Positions 1 through 4,751 of a stretch of 5,832 bases of DNA are shown one piece after another (position 1 is the first letter of the stretch; every line of letters begins with the position of its first letter). Below the pieces are notes generated by a model. That model was not told the origin of the DNA and did no database searches. It worked only from the letters and a program-made list of their open reading frames with translations. Source of the stretch: an uncultured Sutterella sp. (lineage in GTDB: Bacteria > Pseudomonadota > Gammaproteobacteria > Burkholderiales > Burkholderiaceae_F). Made by a program: the position numbers and the translations under genes. The DNA lies in assembly GCA_900554375.1 (NCBI GenBank), contig USHK01000087.1:1-5832 (forward strand). The letters are read 5' to 3'.

Positions 1-793
1 CCTCATACTCAATGTAGAGGCGATTGTCGTACATGAACGATCGCACCAGCGTGCTCGGGTCATTCGCAAAGCCGAAGTCAACACCAAAAAATAGCCTGTC
101 GGCCTTCTGCCAAAGATCGTCCGGAAAACTCTCGACCGTGAACCTGCTGCGAAAAATCTGCGCGTCGCTGATTGTCCGTGGAAAGCCCTCCCAAACGTGC
201 AAATAGTTCTCGTAGTCATTTTTGCGGTCCCATTCCATCTGGCGCCGGAGCGCTTCCGGAAAATGCGGGTTCTCGTCAAAATTGACTTTCCGGACATAGG
301 CGCCGGGTGGCGGCGCATCGGTCAGGAATAATTTGGTCGTCGGATCGTCAGCCAGGAGCGGATTAAACGAGACCCATATTTCCGAGCCGGCTTTTCGGAT
401 GGTTGGTATCAGCGTCTCCCAGGAGACCTGCGAGACTGACTGCGCCTCCTCGATCCAGCAGATATCCACACCTTCAATCGACTTCACCGACTGCGCTTGT
501 CTCTGCTGCAGGCCCTTAAAGAAAAACCGAGAGCCGTTTATGTGACGGATCTCGGTCTCTAGGAACTCGAAGCGATGGCTCAGCCCTAGGCGCTCGGCGG
601 TGTCCTTCAGAAGTTGATAGGACGAATCGGCAATCGAATTTTGAAACTCGCGGGAGCACAGTACGCGCAGCCGCGACAAGTTGGCCATGACGATCAGGGC
701 CTCAGCGATTGCCCACGACTTTCCCGAACCGCGGCCGCCATAGAAAACTTTAAATCTGTGCGGGCTCCACAGCTCGGAAAAAGGATCATTCAT
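1..793 (-). CDS. Phage terminase large subunit, Sf6-like (partial, C-terminus outside window)
   Basis: Packaging motor ATPase and nuclease that cuts concatemeric phage DNA and drives it into the procapsid. The reading frame opens with ATG at 793 and stays open for 264 codons to the left edge, so roughly the first half of a usual 450-500 residue protein is present. Visible motifs: Walker A GGRGSGKS at residues 19-26; Walker B-like stretch ending WIEEA at about 108-117 with the catalytic acidic pair E115/E116; the SFNP coupling motif at 142-145; and the start of the nuclease domain, GVDFGFANDP at 237-246, whose D239 is the expected first metal ligand. The start overlaps the TerS stop by four bases (ATGA), with AAAGG six bases upstream, so the two are translationally coupled. 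From memory the N-terminal half looks like the Sf6/HK620 branch of Terminase_3. The family call is firm; the subfamily is inference. Confidence 0.95.
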   Translation of the reverse strand, partial: MNDPFSELWSPHRFKVFYGGRGSGKSWAIAEALIVMANLSRLRVLCSREFQNSIADSSYQLLKDTAERLGLSHRFEFLETEIRHINGSRFFFKGLQQRQAQSVKSIEGVDICWIEEAQSVSQVSWETLIPTIRKAGSEIWVSFNPLLADDPTTKLFLTDAPPPGAYVRKVNFDENPHFPEALRRQMEWDRKNDYENYLHVWEGFPRTISDAQIFRSRFTVESFPDDLWQKADRLFFGVDFGFANDPSTLVRSFMYDNRLYIEYE

Positions 794-1272
794 TTTTTAC
801 CTTTAGCCACTTCTCTGATTTTCTCGTAGACGCTCGCCAGGCCCTCGCCTCCGGCGCCGTTCGTATCCAGTTGGATCTTTGCGCCTTTGCGCCTGGCGAC
901 AACTTTCAGCCGGACTTCTGCCCGGAGCCTGCGATGTGCCACTGCGTCGCCTTTCTTGACTGTGCTCGACGCCCCGTGTTTCTCGCTGAACGAATCAATC
1001 GTCTCAGATGCTTCTTCCATCGTGTCGGAAATGTCGACTGCCTCGTCCTCCAGGACCTGATCTCCGAAATCTCTCGCGCGCGCGAAGTCTACGGCAAAGT
1101 CATTCCGGTCGACGGTCCATTGATAAACAGTTGAAGGCGGAATTTGCATATCCCGGCAAATAGAAGTCAGGGTCTCGCCACTGGCGAGACGCCTTAAGAT
1201 CTCTTTGGCCTTGGCAGGCGTGTACTTTGTTTGGCGTCCTTGCTTACGCTTCGGGACTTCGCATTCGTCCAT
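790..1272 (-). CDS. Phage terminase small subunit, Sf6 gp1-like
   Basis: DNA-recognition subunit of the packaging terminase, 160 residues. It binds the pac/cos region and hands the DNA to TerL, probably as an oligomeric ring. Residues 17-60 carry a helix-turn-helix pattern (YTPAKAKEILRRLASGETL, then SICRDMQIPPSTVYQW), and the following FARARDFGDQVLEDEA matches what I recall of the Sf6-type family. The middle is an acidic helical oligomerisation region. The C-terminal HRRLRAEVRLKVVARR segment (about 113-128) is basic. The ATG at 1272 has a near-ideal AAGGAGG at 1278-1284, five bases away. This site overlaps the stop codon of the upstream 47-residue gene, and the gene's own stop overlaps the TerL start, so three genes form one tightly coupled unit. 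Position directly before TerL supports the call. Confidence 0.9.
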   Translation of the reverse strand: MDECEVPKRKQGRQTKYTPAKAKEILRRLASGETLTSICRDMQIPPSTVYQWTVDRNDFAVDFARARDFGDQVLEDEAVDISDTMEEASETIDSFSEKHGASSTVKKGDAVAHRRLRAEVRLKVVARRKGAKIQLDTNGAGGEGLASVYEKIREVAKGKK

Positions 1273-1277
1273 GGCTG

Positions 1278-1284
1278 CCTCCTT
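1278..1284 (-). promoter_or_regulatory. Ribosome binding site of terS, overlapping the upstream stop codon
   Basis: AAGGAGG on the minus strand, five bases before the terS ATG. The first two bases are shared with the TAA of the 47-residue gene, so ribosomes ending on the small gene would sit on the terS start. This is the main evidence that the small gene is translated. Confidence 0.8.
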
Positions 1285-1426
1285 ATTTGATAAGGCTGTA
1301 GGAGAATGCCAACATCAAAATAAACAAAGAGACGAGGATCCCCCAGCGGAAACAAAAGGCCCAAATAGGATACTTTTGGAATATCTCCATAACCAGCTTC
1401 CTACAGTGCTTTGATATAATTTCCAT
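1283..1426 (-). CDS. Small single-helix membrane protein upstream of terS (47 aa)
   Basis: Hypothetical 47-residue protein. It begins with a basic amphipathic N-terminus (MEIISKHCRKLVMEIFQKY) and continues into one strongly hydrophobic segment (WGILVSLFILMLAFSYSL, about residues 28-45), ending in LIK. Its TAA stop (1285-1283) overlaps the AAGGAGG ribosome site of terS, the classic sign of a coupled operon, and it fills almost all the space between terS and the upstream terminators. A moderate ribosome site (AGTAGG) lies about six bases before the ATG. An internal ATG at codon 13, preceded by AGGAAG, is an alternative start giving a 35-residue form. The function is not recognisable. The topology, positive N-terminus with one helix, would suit a holin-like or other inner-membrane phage peptide, but nothing here proves that. 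Confidence 0.6.
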   Translation of the reverse strand: MEIISKHCRKLVMEIFQKYPIWAFCFRWGILVSLFILMLAFSYSLIK

Positions 1427-1453
1427 ATCGACCTACTATCCTAGGTTGACACT

Positions 1454-1488
1454 AAAAACCCCGCCTAGCTCCTAACTAGACGGGGTTT
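1454..1488 (-). terminator. Intrinsic terminator, 13-bp stem, possibly bidirectional
   Basis: Arms at 1456-1468 and 1476-1488 pair over 13 positions around a 7-base loop. On the minus strand the only irregular pair is a G-U wobble, and the stem runs into five T's (1458-1454). On the plus strand the same position is a C-A mismatch, but GTTTTT follows. It most likely ends the minus-strand transcript of the zincin operon as a backup to the hairpin just upstream, and it sits about 28 bases before the 47-residue gene. Confidence 0.75.
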
Positions 1489-1500
1489 GTTTTTGGCAAT

Positions 1501-1522
1501 AAAAAACCGCCACGCGGGCGGT
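1501..1522 (-). terminator. Intrinsic terminator after the 70-aa gene
   Basis: On the minus strand a perfect 6-bp stem ACCGCC/GGCGGT (1522-1517 with 1511-1506) closes on a 5-base loop and is followed by an unbroken run of T's (1506-1501). It lies 12 bases past the stop codon of the 70-residue gene, the expected place for the end of the zincin operon. Confidence 0.85.
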
Positions 1523-1533
1523 ATCAATGAGTT

Positions 1534-1746
1534 TTAGTAAACCACTCCGGGAGGATCGTTTTTTGTCACGTCGAGCGGCTCTCCGTCGATAATCGCGTCG
1601 ATTATCTTGTTCCTCTCTTTTTCGTTCTGAGGATAATACGGGCCCCAGCCGCGAAGGATCGGCGCCTCGCCGAATATTTCCTCATGCGCGCGAAAAAGCT
1701 CCTCATCCGTAAGGGCTTCGAGCTCTTTCCTTGTATATTTGGCCAC
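1534..1746 (-). CDS. Small hypothetical phage protein, GTG start (70 aa)
   Basis: Unrecognised 70-residue soluble protein, acidic and helix-rich. The N-terminal half (KYTRKELEALTDEELFRAHEEIFG) has the short helix-loop-helix look of Rho-N/SAP-like phage peptides. The C-terminal half (NEKERNKIIDAIIDGEPLDV) ends in the motif DPPGVVY. The start is a GTG at 1746, chosen because GAGGGG (1757-1752) stands five bases upstream. The open frame continues upstream to 1869, but that extension lies inside the zincin gene in another frame and has no ribosome site. The ribosome site overlaps the zincin TAG stop, only 10 bases before this start, so the two genes are co-transcribed and probably coupled. It could be an accessory, chaperone or antidote to the metallopeptidase; that is speculation from position alone. 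Confidence 0.75.
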   Translation of the reverse strand: MAKYTRKELEALTDEELFRAHEEIFGEAPILRGWGPYYPQNEKERNKIIDAIIDGEPLDVTKNDPPGVVY

Positions 1747-1756
1747 CGGAACCCCT

Positions 1757-2926
1757 CTAGCTAATGCTGTTAATAATCTCTTCGAATATTTTAACACTCT
1801 CCGGCATAAAGCTCTTAATCCGTTTGTACTCGTCCGGATTTGCGACCGCCGCAGAAAGCATATTCGCAAAGGCTTCCGAAGCCAGAGGGTCGGTATTTTT
1901 ATCTAGGACACGCCAATACCCGCGATCCCTATGCCCTACCCTAAAAACAGTGGGCTTATTACTAACACCGCCGGCGAGATCCTGTATGGTGCCGCTTTCA
2001 TTCTCCGGCATCGCCAAGATCGAATCGACCATTTTCTTCCAATAGTACTGCTCAATCTCGGCCCGTTTGGGCCCCAGGAGACGCCCTAGCATTTTTGAAT
2101 CGTGTCTTAAGCCATCAATTCGGTAATGCAGCCCGGTAAGGGCATCCTTCCATTTGTCGAAAAAAGCGTCCTGGCTCATGCCCTTTTTCTTGACGGCCTT
2201 CCTATCATTCTCGTATTCTTCCGCCCGGCCTTTGTAGTAGCCACTAATCTCGTCCCTAATTACCTGCGGAAAAATCCCGCCTTGATATTGGCTAGACAAA
2301 TAGCCTGTCAGCGTAGCTCCGCCAATCTGGTAGGGCAAACCATTCATGTGATCGATTGAATGGGCAGATTCATGGAAAATGACCTGATTAGGCTTGAGGG
2401 TGCGGCTTCCCGCTAGGTCATCATTCTTATCGTAAAAAATGGCCTTTTTAAGCGGCTCATAATATCCGCTATCGGTGGTCGATCCTATTTTTATGTTTAA
2501 TTCGCTTTTCTTCCATAAGTCGGCAATCTCCGGGACAGCCGATTTGGAAAGTAAATCGTGAAGGTTGTCGTAGTCCTTTGGGCTGTAATTCTTATAAAGA
2601 CTTCCGGACTGATAATTCTGTGGTCTGCTTCTAGCAAATTGAATTGCCTGGTTACCTTGTGCAGGGGCAGCCTGTTGAGCCTTCTTTCTTCCTTTCCACC
2701 AGTCGATAACCGATTGCGCTCCAACTTGTTCCTGTCTGCCCCCTCTAGGCGCCGCAGAAATATGGCGCCCGTTAAACTTTCCGCCCATGCCCGCGAGAAC
2801 CTCTCCGGTACGATCATCCAGTTTGACCGGCGTGCCCTTGTTTTCAGGGCCGTTCGGTTTAACCGTAATCCATTTAACTCCGTCCTTAAAACGGACCGGA
2901 ACGCGGCCGAGGATTTTGATAGTCAT
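1757..2926 (-). CDS. Phage zincin-type metallopeptidase, virion/MuF-associated effector-like (389 aa)
   Basis: Predicted zinc metallopeptidase. The HEXXH motif is HESAH at residues 185-189, followed by SIDHM with D192. A second conserved-looking block sits near the C-terminus: GHRDRGYW (331-338), then [12 protein letters not shown] (349-360) with E351 as the probable third zinc ligand, then a tail [13 protein letters not shown] (373-385). I recall this HExxH...YW...EAFA...FP...F..II order from zincin domains attached to phage head-morphogenesis (MuF) and polymorphic-toxin proteins. Residues 18-58 carry a separate small element, WITVKPNG...[26 protein letters not shown], also familiar from phage structural proteins. 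A Gln/Ala-rich linker follows at 80-100. There is no signal peptide. The ATG at 2926 has only a weak ribosome site and lies 13 bases past a terminator T-run. Substrate unknown; protease fold likely, role inferred. Confidence 0.8.
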   Translation of the reverse strand: MTIKILGRVPVRFKDGVKWITVKPNGPENKGTPVKLDDRTGEVLAGMGGKFNGRHISAAPRGGRQEQVGAQSVIDWWKGRKKAQQAAPAQGNQAIQFARSRPQNYQSGSLYKNYSPKDYDNLHDLLSKSAVPEIADLWKKSELNIKIGSTTDSGYYEPLKKAIFYDKNDDLAGSRTLKPNQVIFHESAHSIDHMNGLPYQIGGATLTGYLSSQYQGGIFPQVIRDEISGYYKGRAEEYENDRKAVKKKGMSQDAFFDKWKDALTGLHYRIDGLRHDSKMLGRLLGPKRAEIEQYYWKKMVDSILAMPENESGTIQDLAGGVSNKPTVFRVGHRDRGYWRVLDKNTDPLASEAFANMLSAAVANPDEYKRIKSFMPESVKIFEEIINSIS

Positions 2927-2939
2927 AACGCAAACCCAT

Positions 2940-2975
2940 AAAAAGAAACCGCCCGATCACGAATGACCGAGCGGC
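2940..2975 (-). terminator. Intrinsic terminator or attenuator with UUCG loop, directly before the zincin gene
   Basis: On the minus strand, 2975-2964 and 2959-2948 pair over 12 positions (three G-U wobbles) around a TTCG tetraloop, followed by TTCTTTTT (2947-2940). On the plus strand the wobbles become A-C mismatches and there is no T-run, so it works in the minus direction. The zincin ATG is 13 bases beyond the T-run, leaving no room for a separate promoter. Either it ends a long transcript from the membrane-protein pair, or it is an attenuator in the zincin leader. Confidence 0.75.
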
Positions 2976-3085
2976 TCAAACCCCATGTACTTACTCAAAG
3001 AGAAAGATCGGTTGTTGCACGGGACGATCAGCCCGCTATTCCTTAGAATCATTCTTGCTAAATAACAATCCAAAGGAGAATTCTT

Positions 3086-3910
3086 ATGAATTTAGATCCA
3101 GACTACATCCAACGAATGACACGAATGGCCCGCATGAGCTCAGAGACGTCGGCATATATTAAAAAAGTCGCACAAACATTCGCTCCTCAGCTTGAAGCTG
3201 TAAGAAAAACCGGGTTTTTAAATAATCCGGAGATTCAAAACTTATTTCTTTCGACCGTTAATTACTCAGAGAAATTCCGAAACTTGCAGAAGCTGGCGCC
3301 TTCTCCGGAAATGGCCAAAACTTTCAGCGACCTCGCAGAAGCCATTGCTCCCGTCCAGCTCAGCATGGAGCTGATTGAGAAATCAAAGACTTCGGCAGAA
3401 TTTCAGGCCCGCCTGGATCTCTCGTCATCCTCCCTCCAATACGCAACAAAATGTCTAGAGGAGAACTGGGGGCTTCAATCGGCCTTAGAAGTGCTGCGCA
3501 AGAATAAAGATCTTTTCGACAAGCTGCGCCCCGATAATCCCTTCAACAAAGCCGCTACGATAACCGACTTAGACAACCAGGGTGCAGCCGAAAAACTTCA
3601 AGACGATTTTGACTTTGAAGATTTCTTTGACGTCGAGGACGAACCGAAAACTCCGGCCGAAAAGCAACTCGCGATAATACTGCTTTCGGCTGTTGCTAGG
3701 CTTTTTTCCGCCTGGCAGTTTTTAATGTTTCTCGGATTAACGACCTACACGTTCCCTGCCTTTGTCTCGGATCTTCTCAATACACCATGCGAAAGCGTCG
3801 AGCAGACACAAAAGAACCCATGTATACCCGAGGGCCCGAACAAGCGGCTCAAAATAATCCGGAGCCCCGGCAAAGACTCCGAAGAAAATGGCGAGGAAAA
3901 GCATTCTTAG
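3086..3910 (+). CDS. Hypothetical C-terminally membrane-anchored protein, candidate moron (274 aa)
   Basis: Not recognised. A mostly helical N-terminal region (1-155) without clear enzymatic motifs is followed by a very acidic patch, LQDDFDFEDFFDVEDE (171-186). Next comes a hydrophobic region of one or two helices (about 195-231, LAIILLSAVARLF, then WQFLMFLGLTTYTFPAFV), and finally a hydrophilic charged tail (232-274) with two cysteines at 235 and 246. There is no N-terminal signal, so a tail-anchored or internally anchored protein with a large cytoplasmic N-terminal part is the simplest reading. The ATG at 3086 has a strong AAAGGAG seven bases away. It is the only plus-strand gene among minus-strand late genes, which fits independent expression from the prophage (superinfection exclusion, lysogenic conversion or defence). 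The last 57 codons overlap an opposite-strand gene. Coding is likely; function is unknown. Confidence 0.75.
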   Translation: MNLDPDYIQRMTRMARMSSETSAYIKKVAQTFAPQLEAVRKTGFLNNPEIQNLFLSTVNYSEKFRNLQKLAPSPEMAKTFSDLAEAIAPVQLSMELIEKSKTSAEFQARLDLSSSSLQYATKCLEENWGLQSALEVLRKNKDLFDKLRPDNPFNKAATITDLDNQGAAEKLQDDFDFEDFFDVEDEPKTPAEKQLAIILLSAVARLFSAWQFLMFLGLTTYTFPAFVSDLLNTPCESVEQTQKNPCIPEGPNKRLKIIRSPGKDSEENGEEKHS

Positions 3911-3922
3911 GCTCTGATTCAT
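3737..3922 (-). CDS. Small two-helix membrane protein, paralogue B (61 aa)
   Basis: Hypothetical membrane protein with helix 1 at about 5-20 (LRMLFLAIFFGVFAGA), a short polar turn (PDYFEP), helix 2 at about 31-49 (LGYTWVLLCLLDAFAWCIE) and a basic tail (KIRDKGRERVGR). It shares A-[LI]-G-Y-x3-L-[LF]-C-L-L-x7-E with the protein encoded just upstream, so the two look like a tandem duplication. The ATG at 3922 has AGGAGG (3933-3928) five bases away. That site lies inside the last codons of the upstream gene, with only two bases between stop and start. The whole gene is nearly contained in the antisense of the 274-residue plus-strand gene (174 bases shared). Size and topology would suit a class II-type holin or another small inner-membrane protein; unproven. 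Confidence 0.65.
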   Translation of the reverse strand: MNQSLRMLFLAIFFGVFAGAPDYFEPLVRALGYTWVLLCLLDAFAWCIEKIRDKGRERVGR

Positions 3923-3924
3923 GC

Positions 3925-4113
3925 CTACCTCCTAACCTTATCGATAAGTGCCAGAACCGCCTCGACAAGAAAATAAAGCAGGCTCAGGAGACAGAAAAGC
4001 AGAAAGCCGTACCCAATCGCATCAATAACGATCTGGGGAAGCCTGCCGTCGGAATCGAGAACCAGCGAGAAAACGTAGAGAAAGCAGAAAAAGAAGGGAA
4101 CTCCGATTTTCAA
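3925..4113 (-). CDS. Small two-helix membrane protein, paralogue A, TTG start (62 aa)
   Basis: Hypothetical membrane protein: a very aromatic helix 1 (about 3-20, IGVPFFFCFLYVFSLVLD), a short loop with DSDGR, a long helix 2 (about 34-57, GYGFLLFCLLSLLYFLVEAVLALI), and a short basic end DKVRR. It aligns with the 61-residue neighbour through A-I-G-Y-x3-L-F-C-L-L-x7-E. The start is TTG at 4113, chosen because a perfect AGGAGG (4124-4119) stands five bases upstream and no in-frame ATG is near. Its final Arg-Arg codons and stop form the ribosome site of the next gene, so the pair is one coupled unit. A minus-strand terminator hairpin lies just ahead of the ribosome site. The pair could be holin/antiholin-like or superinfection-exclusion proteins. 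Nothing beyond topology supports a choice. Confidence 0.7.
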   Translation of the reverse strand: MKIGVPFFFCFLYVFSLVLDSDGRLPQIVIDAIGYGFLLFCLLSLLYFLVEAVLALIDKVRR

Positions 4114-4118
4114 GCTGA

Positions 4119-4124
4119 CCTCCT
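4119..4124 (-). promoter_or_regulatory. Ribosome binding site that fixes the TTG start at 4113
   Basis: AGGAGG on the minus strand, five bases before TTG. The same motif and spacing occur before the partner gene at 3922 and before terS at 1272, which makes the non-ATG start credible. Confidence 0.75.
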
Positions 4125-4132
4125 AAAGCTAT

Positions 4133-4169
4133 AAAAAGCAAAAAGCTCGAGATCCATCAGGTCCGAGCT
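4133..4169 (-). terminator. Intrinsic terminator ahead of the membrane-protein pair
   Basis: On the minus strand AGCTCG (4169-4164) pairs with CGAGCT (4149-4144). Two further 2-bp helices separated by single-base bulges extend the stem to a TGAT loop. TTTTTGCTTTTT follows (4144-4133). It has no T-run in the plus direction. No minus-strand gene was found between it and the repressor promoter region, so it either stops antisense transcripts entering from the repressor/ImmA side or attenuates the leader of the membrane-protein pair, whose ribosome site is nine bases beyond. Confidence 0.7.
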
Positions 4170-4283
4170 CCAGCGTACTACGTTTCTTCCGGGCACGCGA
4201 AAGACCGCTAGAGAGCGATTCTGCGCATCCTGGAAGGACAGTTTCAATTTTCAAAAAGTATAAAACAGCAAAACCTTCTTAAA

Positions 4284-4289
4284 TATAAT
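4284..4289 (+). promoter_or_regulatory. Possible -10 box (TATAAT) upstream of the repressor
   Basis: A perfect TATAAT in an AT-rich stretch 100 bases before the repressor start. No good -35 hexamer stands 16-18 bases upstream, so this is a weak promoter call. The sequence from here to 4391 carries no convincing open frame. Confidence 0.3.
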
Positions 4290-4342
4290 GGTTTACCCTA
4301 ATGCTATGTTCACTCGTTAAGTAAATGTATTTTTATTTTTCG

Positions 4343-4351
4343 TGATAAAAT
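4343..4351 (+). promoter_or_regulatory. Possible extended -10 promoter of the repressor
   Basis: TGATAAAAT fits an extended -10 (TG, one base, TAAAAT) about 40 bases before the repressor ATG. A -35 match is poor, as is common with extended -10 promoters. The inverted repeat at 4358-4377 lies where transcription would begin, suitable for autoregulation. Confidence 0.4.
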
Positions 4352-4357
4352 TTAACT

Positions 4358-4377
4358 GATCTGTGAAATTACAGATC
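4358..4377. promoter_or_regulatory. Inverted repeat, candidate repressor operator
   Basis: GATCTGT and ACAGATC form perfect 7-base arms around GAAATT. The site ends four bases before the repressor's AGGAG and begins seven bases after the possible extended -10 box. A dyad of this size beside the gene of an XRE-type repressor is the expected operator. In RNA the same arms would form a hairpin next to the ribosome site, so translational control is an alternative. Confidence 0.5.
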
Positions 4378-4391
4378 AAAAGGAGATCAGC

Positions 4392-4751
4392 ATGCTAAAC
4401 GAATACGGAAAAGTTGTAAGGAAAGCCAGAATTGACGCTGGCACTACCATGGTGCAAATGGCTGACGCTCTTAACGTCGCACCGTCATTTCTAAGCCAGA
4501 TGGAAACAGGGAAAAGAGCAATTTCTCCCTCGTTTGTAAAAAAGGCCGAAGAATATTTTAAAAGTCTTGGTCATTTCGTCAGCCTGAGAGAATCTGCTGA
4601 CATTTCAAACAACTCGGTCTCCCTCAACGATGTTGTTCCAGAAGTGAAAGGACTTGTCGCAGGTTTTGCCCGCGCAGATCTTACAGCCGAAGACATTCGC
4701 CGGCTAAACGAGATTTTGTCCAACGCTAAAAATAGAGGCGCCAAAAAATGA
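4392..4751 (+). CDS. XRE-family phage repressor (ImmR-like), paired with an ImmA-type peptidase
   Basis: DNA-binding regulator of 119 residues. Residues 8-55 form a typical five-helix Cro/CI-type HTH domain: VRKARIDAGTTMVQMADALNV, then the recognition region PSFLSQMETGKRAISPSF. The C-terminal part (65-119) is short and helical, with an LTAEDIRRLNEILSNAK end. There is no S24/LexA-type autoproteolytic domain, so inactivation would need another factor, and the overlapping downstream gene encodes a peptidase of the class that cleaves such repressors in ICEBs1 and related elements. The ATG at 4392 has AGGAG six bases away. The stop overlaps the next start (ATGA at 4748-4751). It probably binds the inverted repeat just upstream. 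Repressor identity is strong; the exact targets are inferred. Confidence 0.85.
   Translation: MLNEYGKVVRKARIDAGTTMVQMADALNVAPSFLSQMETGKRAISPSFVKKAEEYFKSLGHFVSLRESADISNNSVSLNDVVPEVKGLVAGFARADLTAEDIRRLNEILSNAKNRGAKK

Larger units (their letters stand above)
4170..4391. other. Control region without a gene
   Basis: No open frame with a ribosome site was found on either strand. The left part (4170-4240) is mixed in composition. The right part (about 4241-4391) is very AT-rich and carries the -10-like boxes and the inverted repeat described separately. A promoter for the minus-strand membrane-protein pair is expected here, but no clear -35/-10 pair was found. Confidence 0.6.

Noticed and set aside
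871..1134. 87-codon plus-strand frame opposite terS
   Set aside because: It is fully contained in the antisense of a well-supported terminase gene, without a ribosome site.
1446..1478. TTGACA on the plus strand as a -35 box
   Set aside because: No acceptable -10 lies 16-19 bases downstream, and the following sequence is a terminator hairpin with no plus-strand gene to express.
1747..1869. N-terminal extension of the 70-aa gene to an upstream ATG
   Set aside because: The extension lies almost wholly inside the zincin coding region in another frame and lacks a ribosome site, while the GTG at 1746 has a good one.
2497..2941. Long frames opposite or out of phase with the zincin gene (106 and 127 codons)
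   Set aside because: They are shadows of the 389-aa frame, have low-complexity serine/arginine/leucine composition and no ribosome sites.
2957..3052. 31-codon minus-strand frame (MILRNSGL...) in the leader of the zincin gene, with its stop at the loop of the hairpin
   Set aside because: A leader peptide would be attractive for attenuation, but there is no ribosome site before the ATG and no run of a regulatory amino acid.
3787..4134. 115-codon plus-strand frame opposite the membrane-protein pair
   Set aside because: Highly charged Lys/Arg/Gln composition is what the complement of hydrophobic codons gives; no ribosome site.
4110..4196. 28-codon minus-strand GTG frame whose stop overlaps the TTG start of the 62-aa gene
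   Set aside because: It has no ribosome site and runs straight through a terminator hairpin; the overlap is probably chance.
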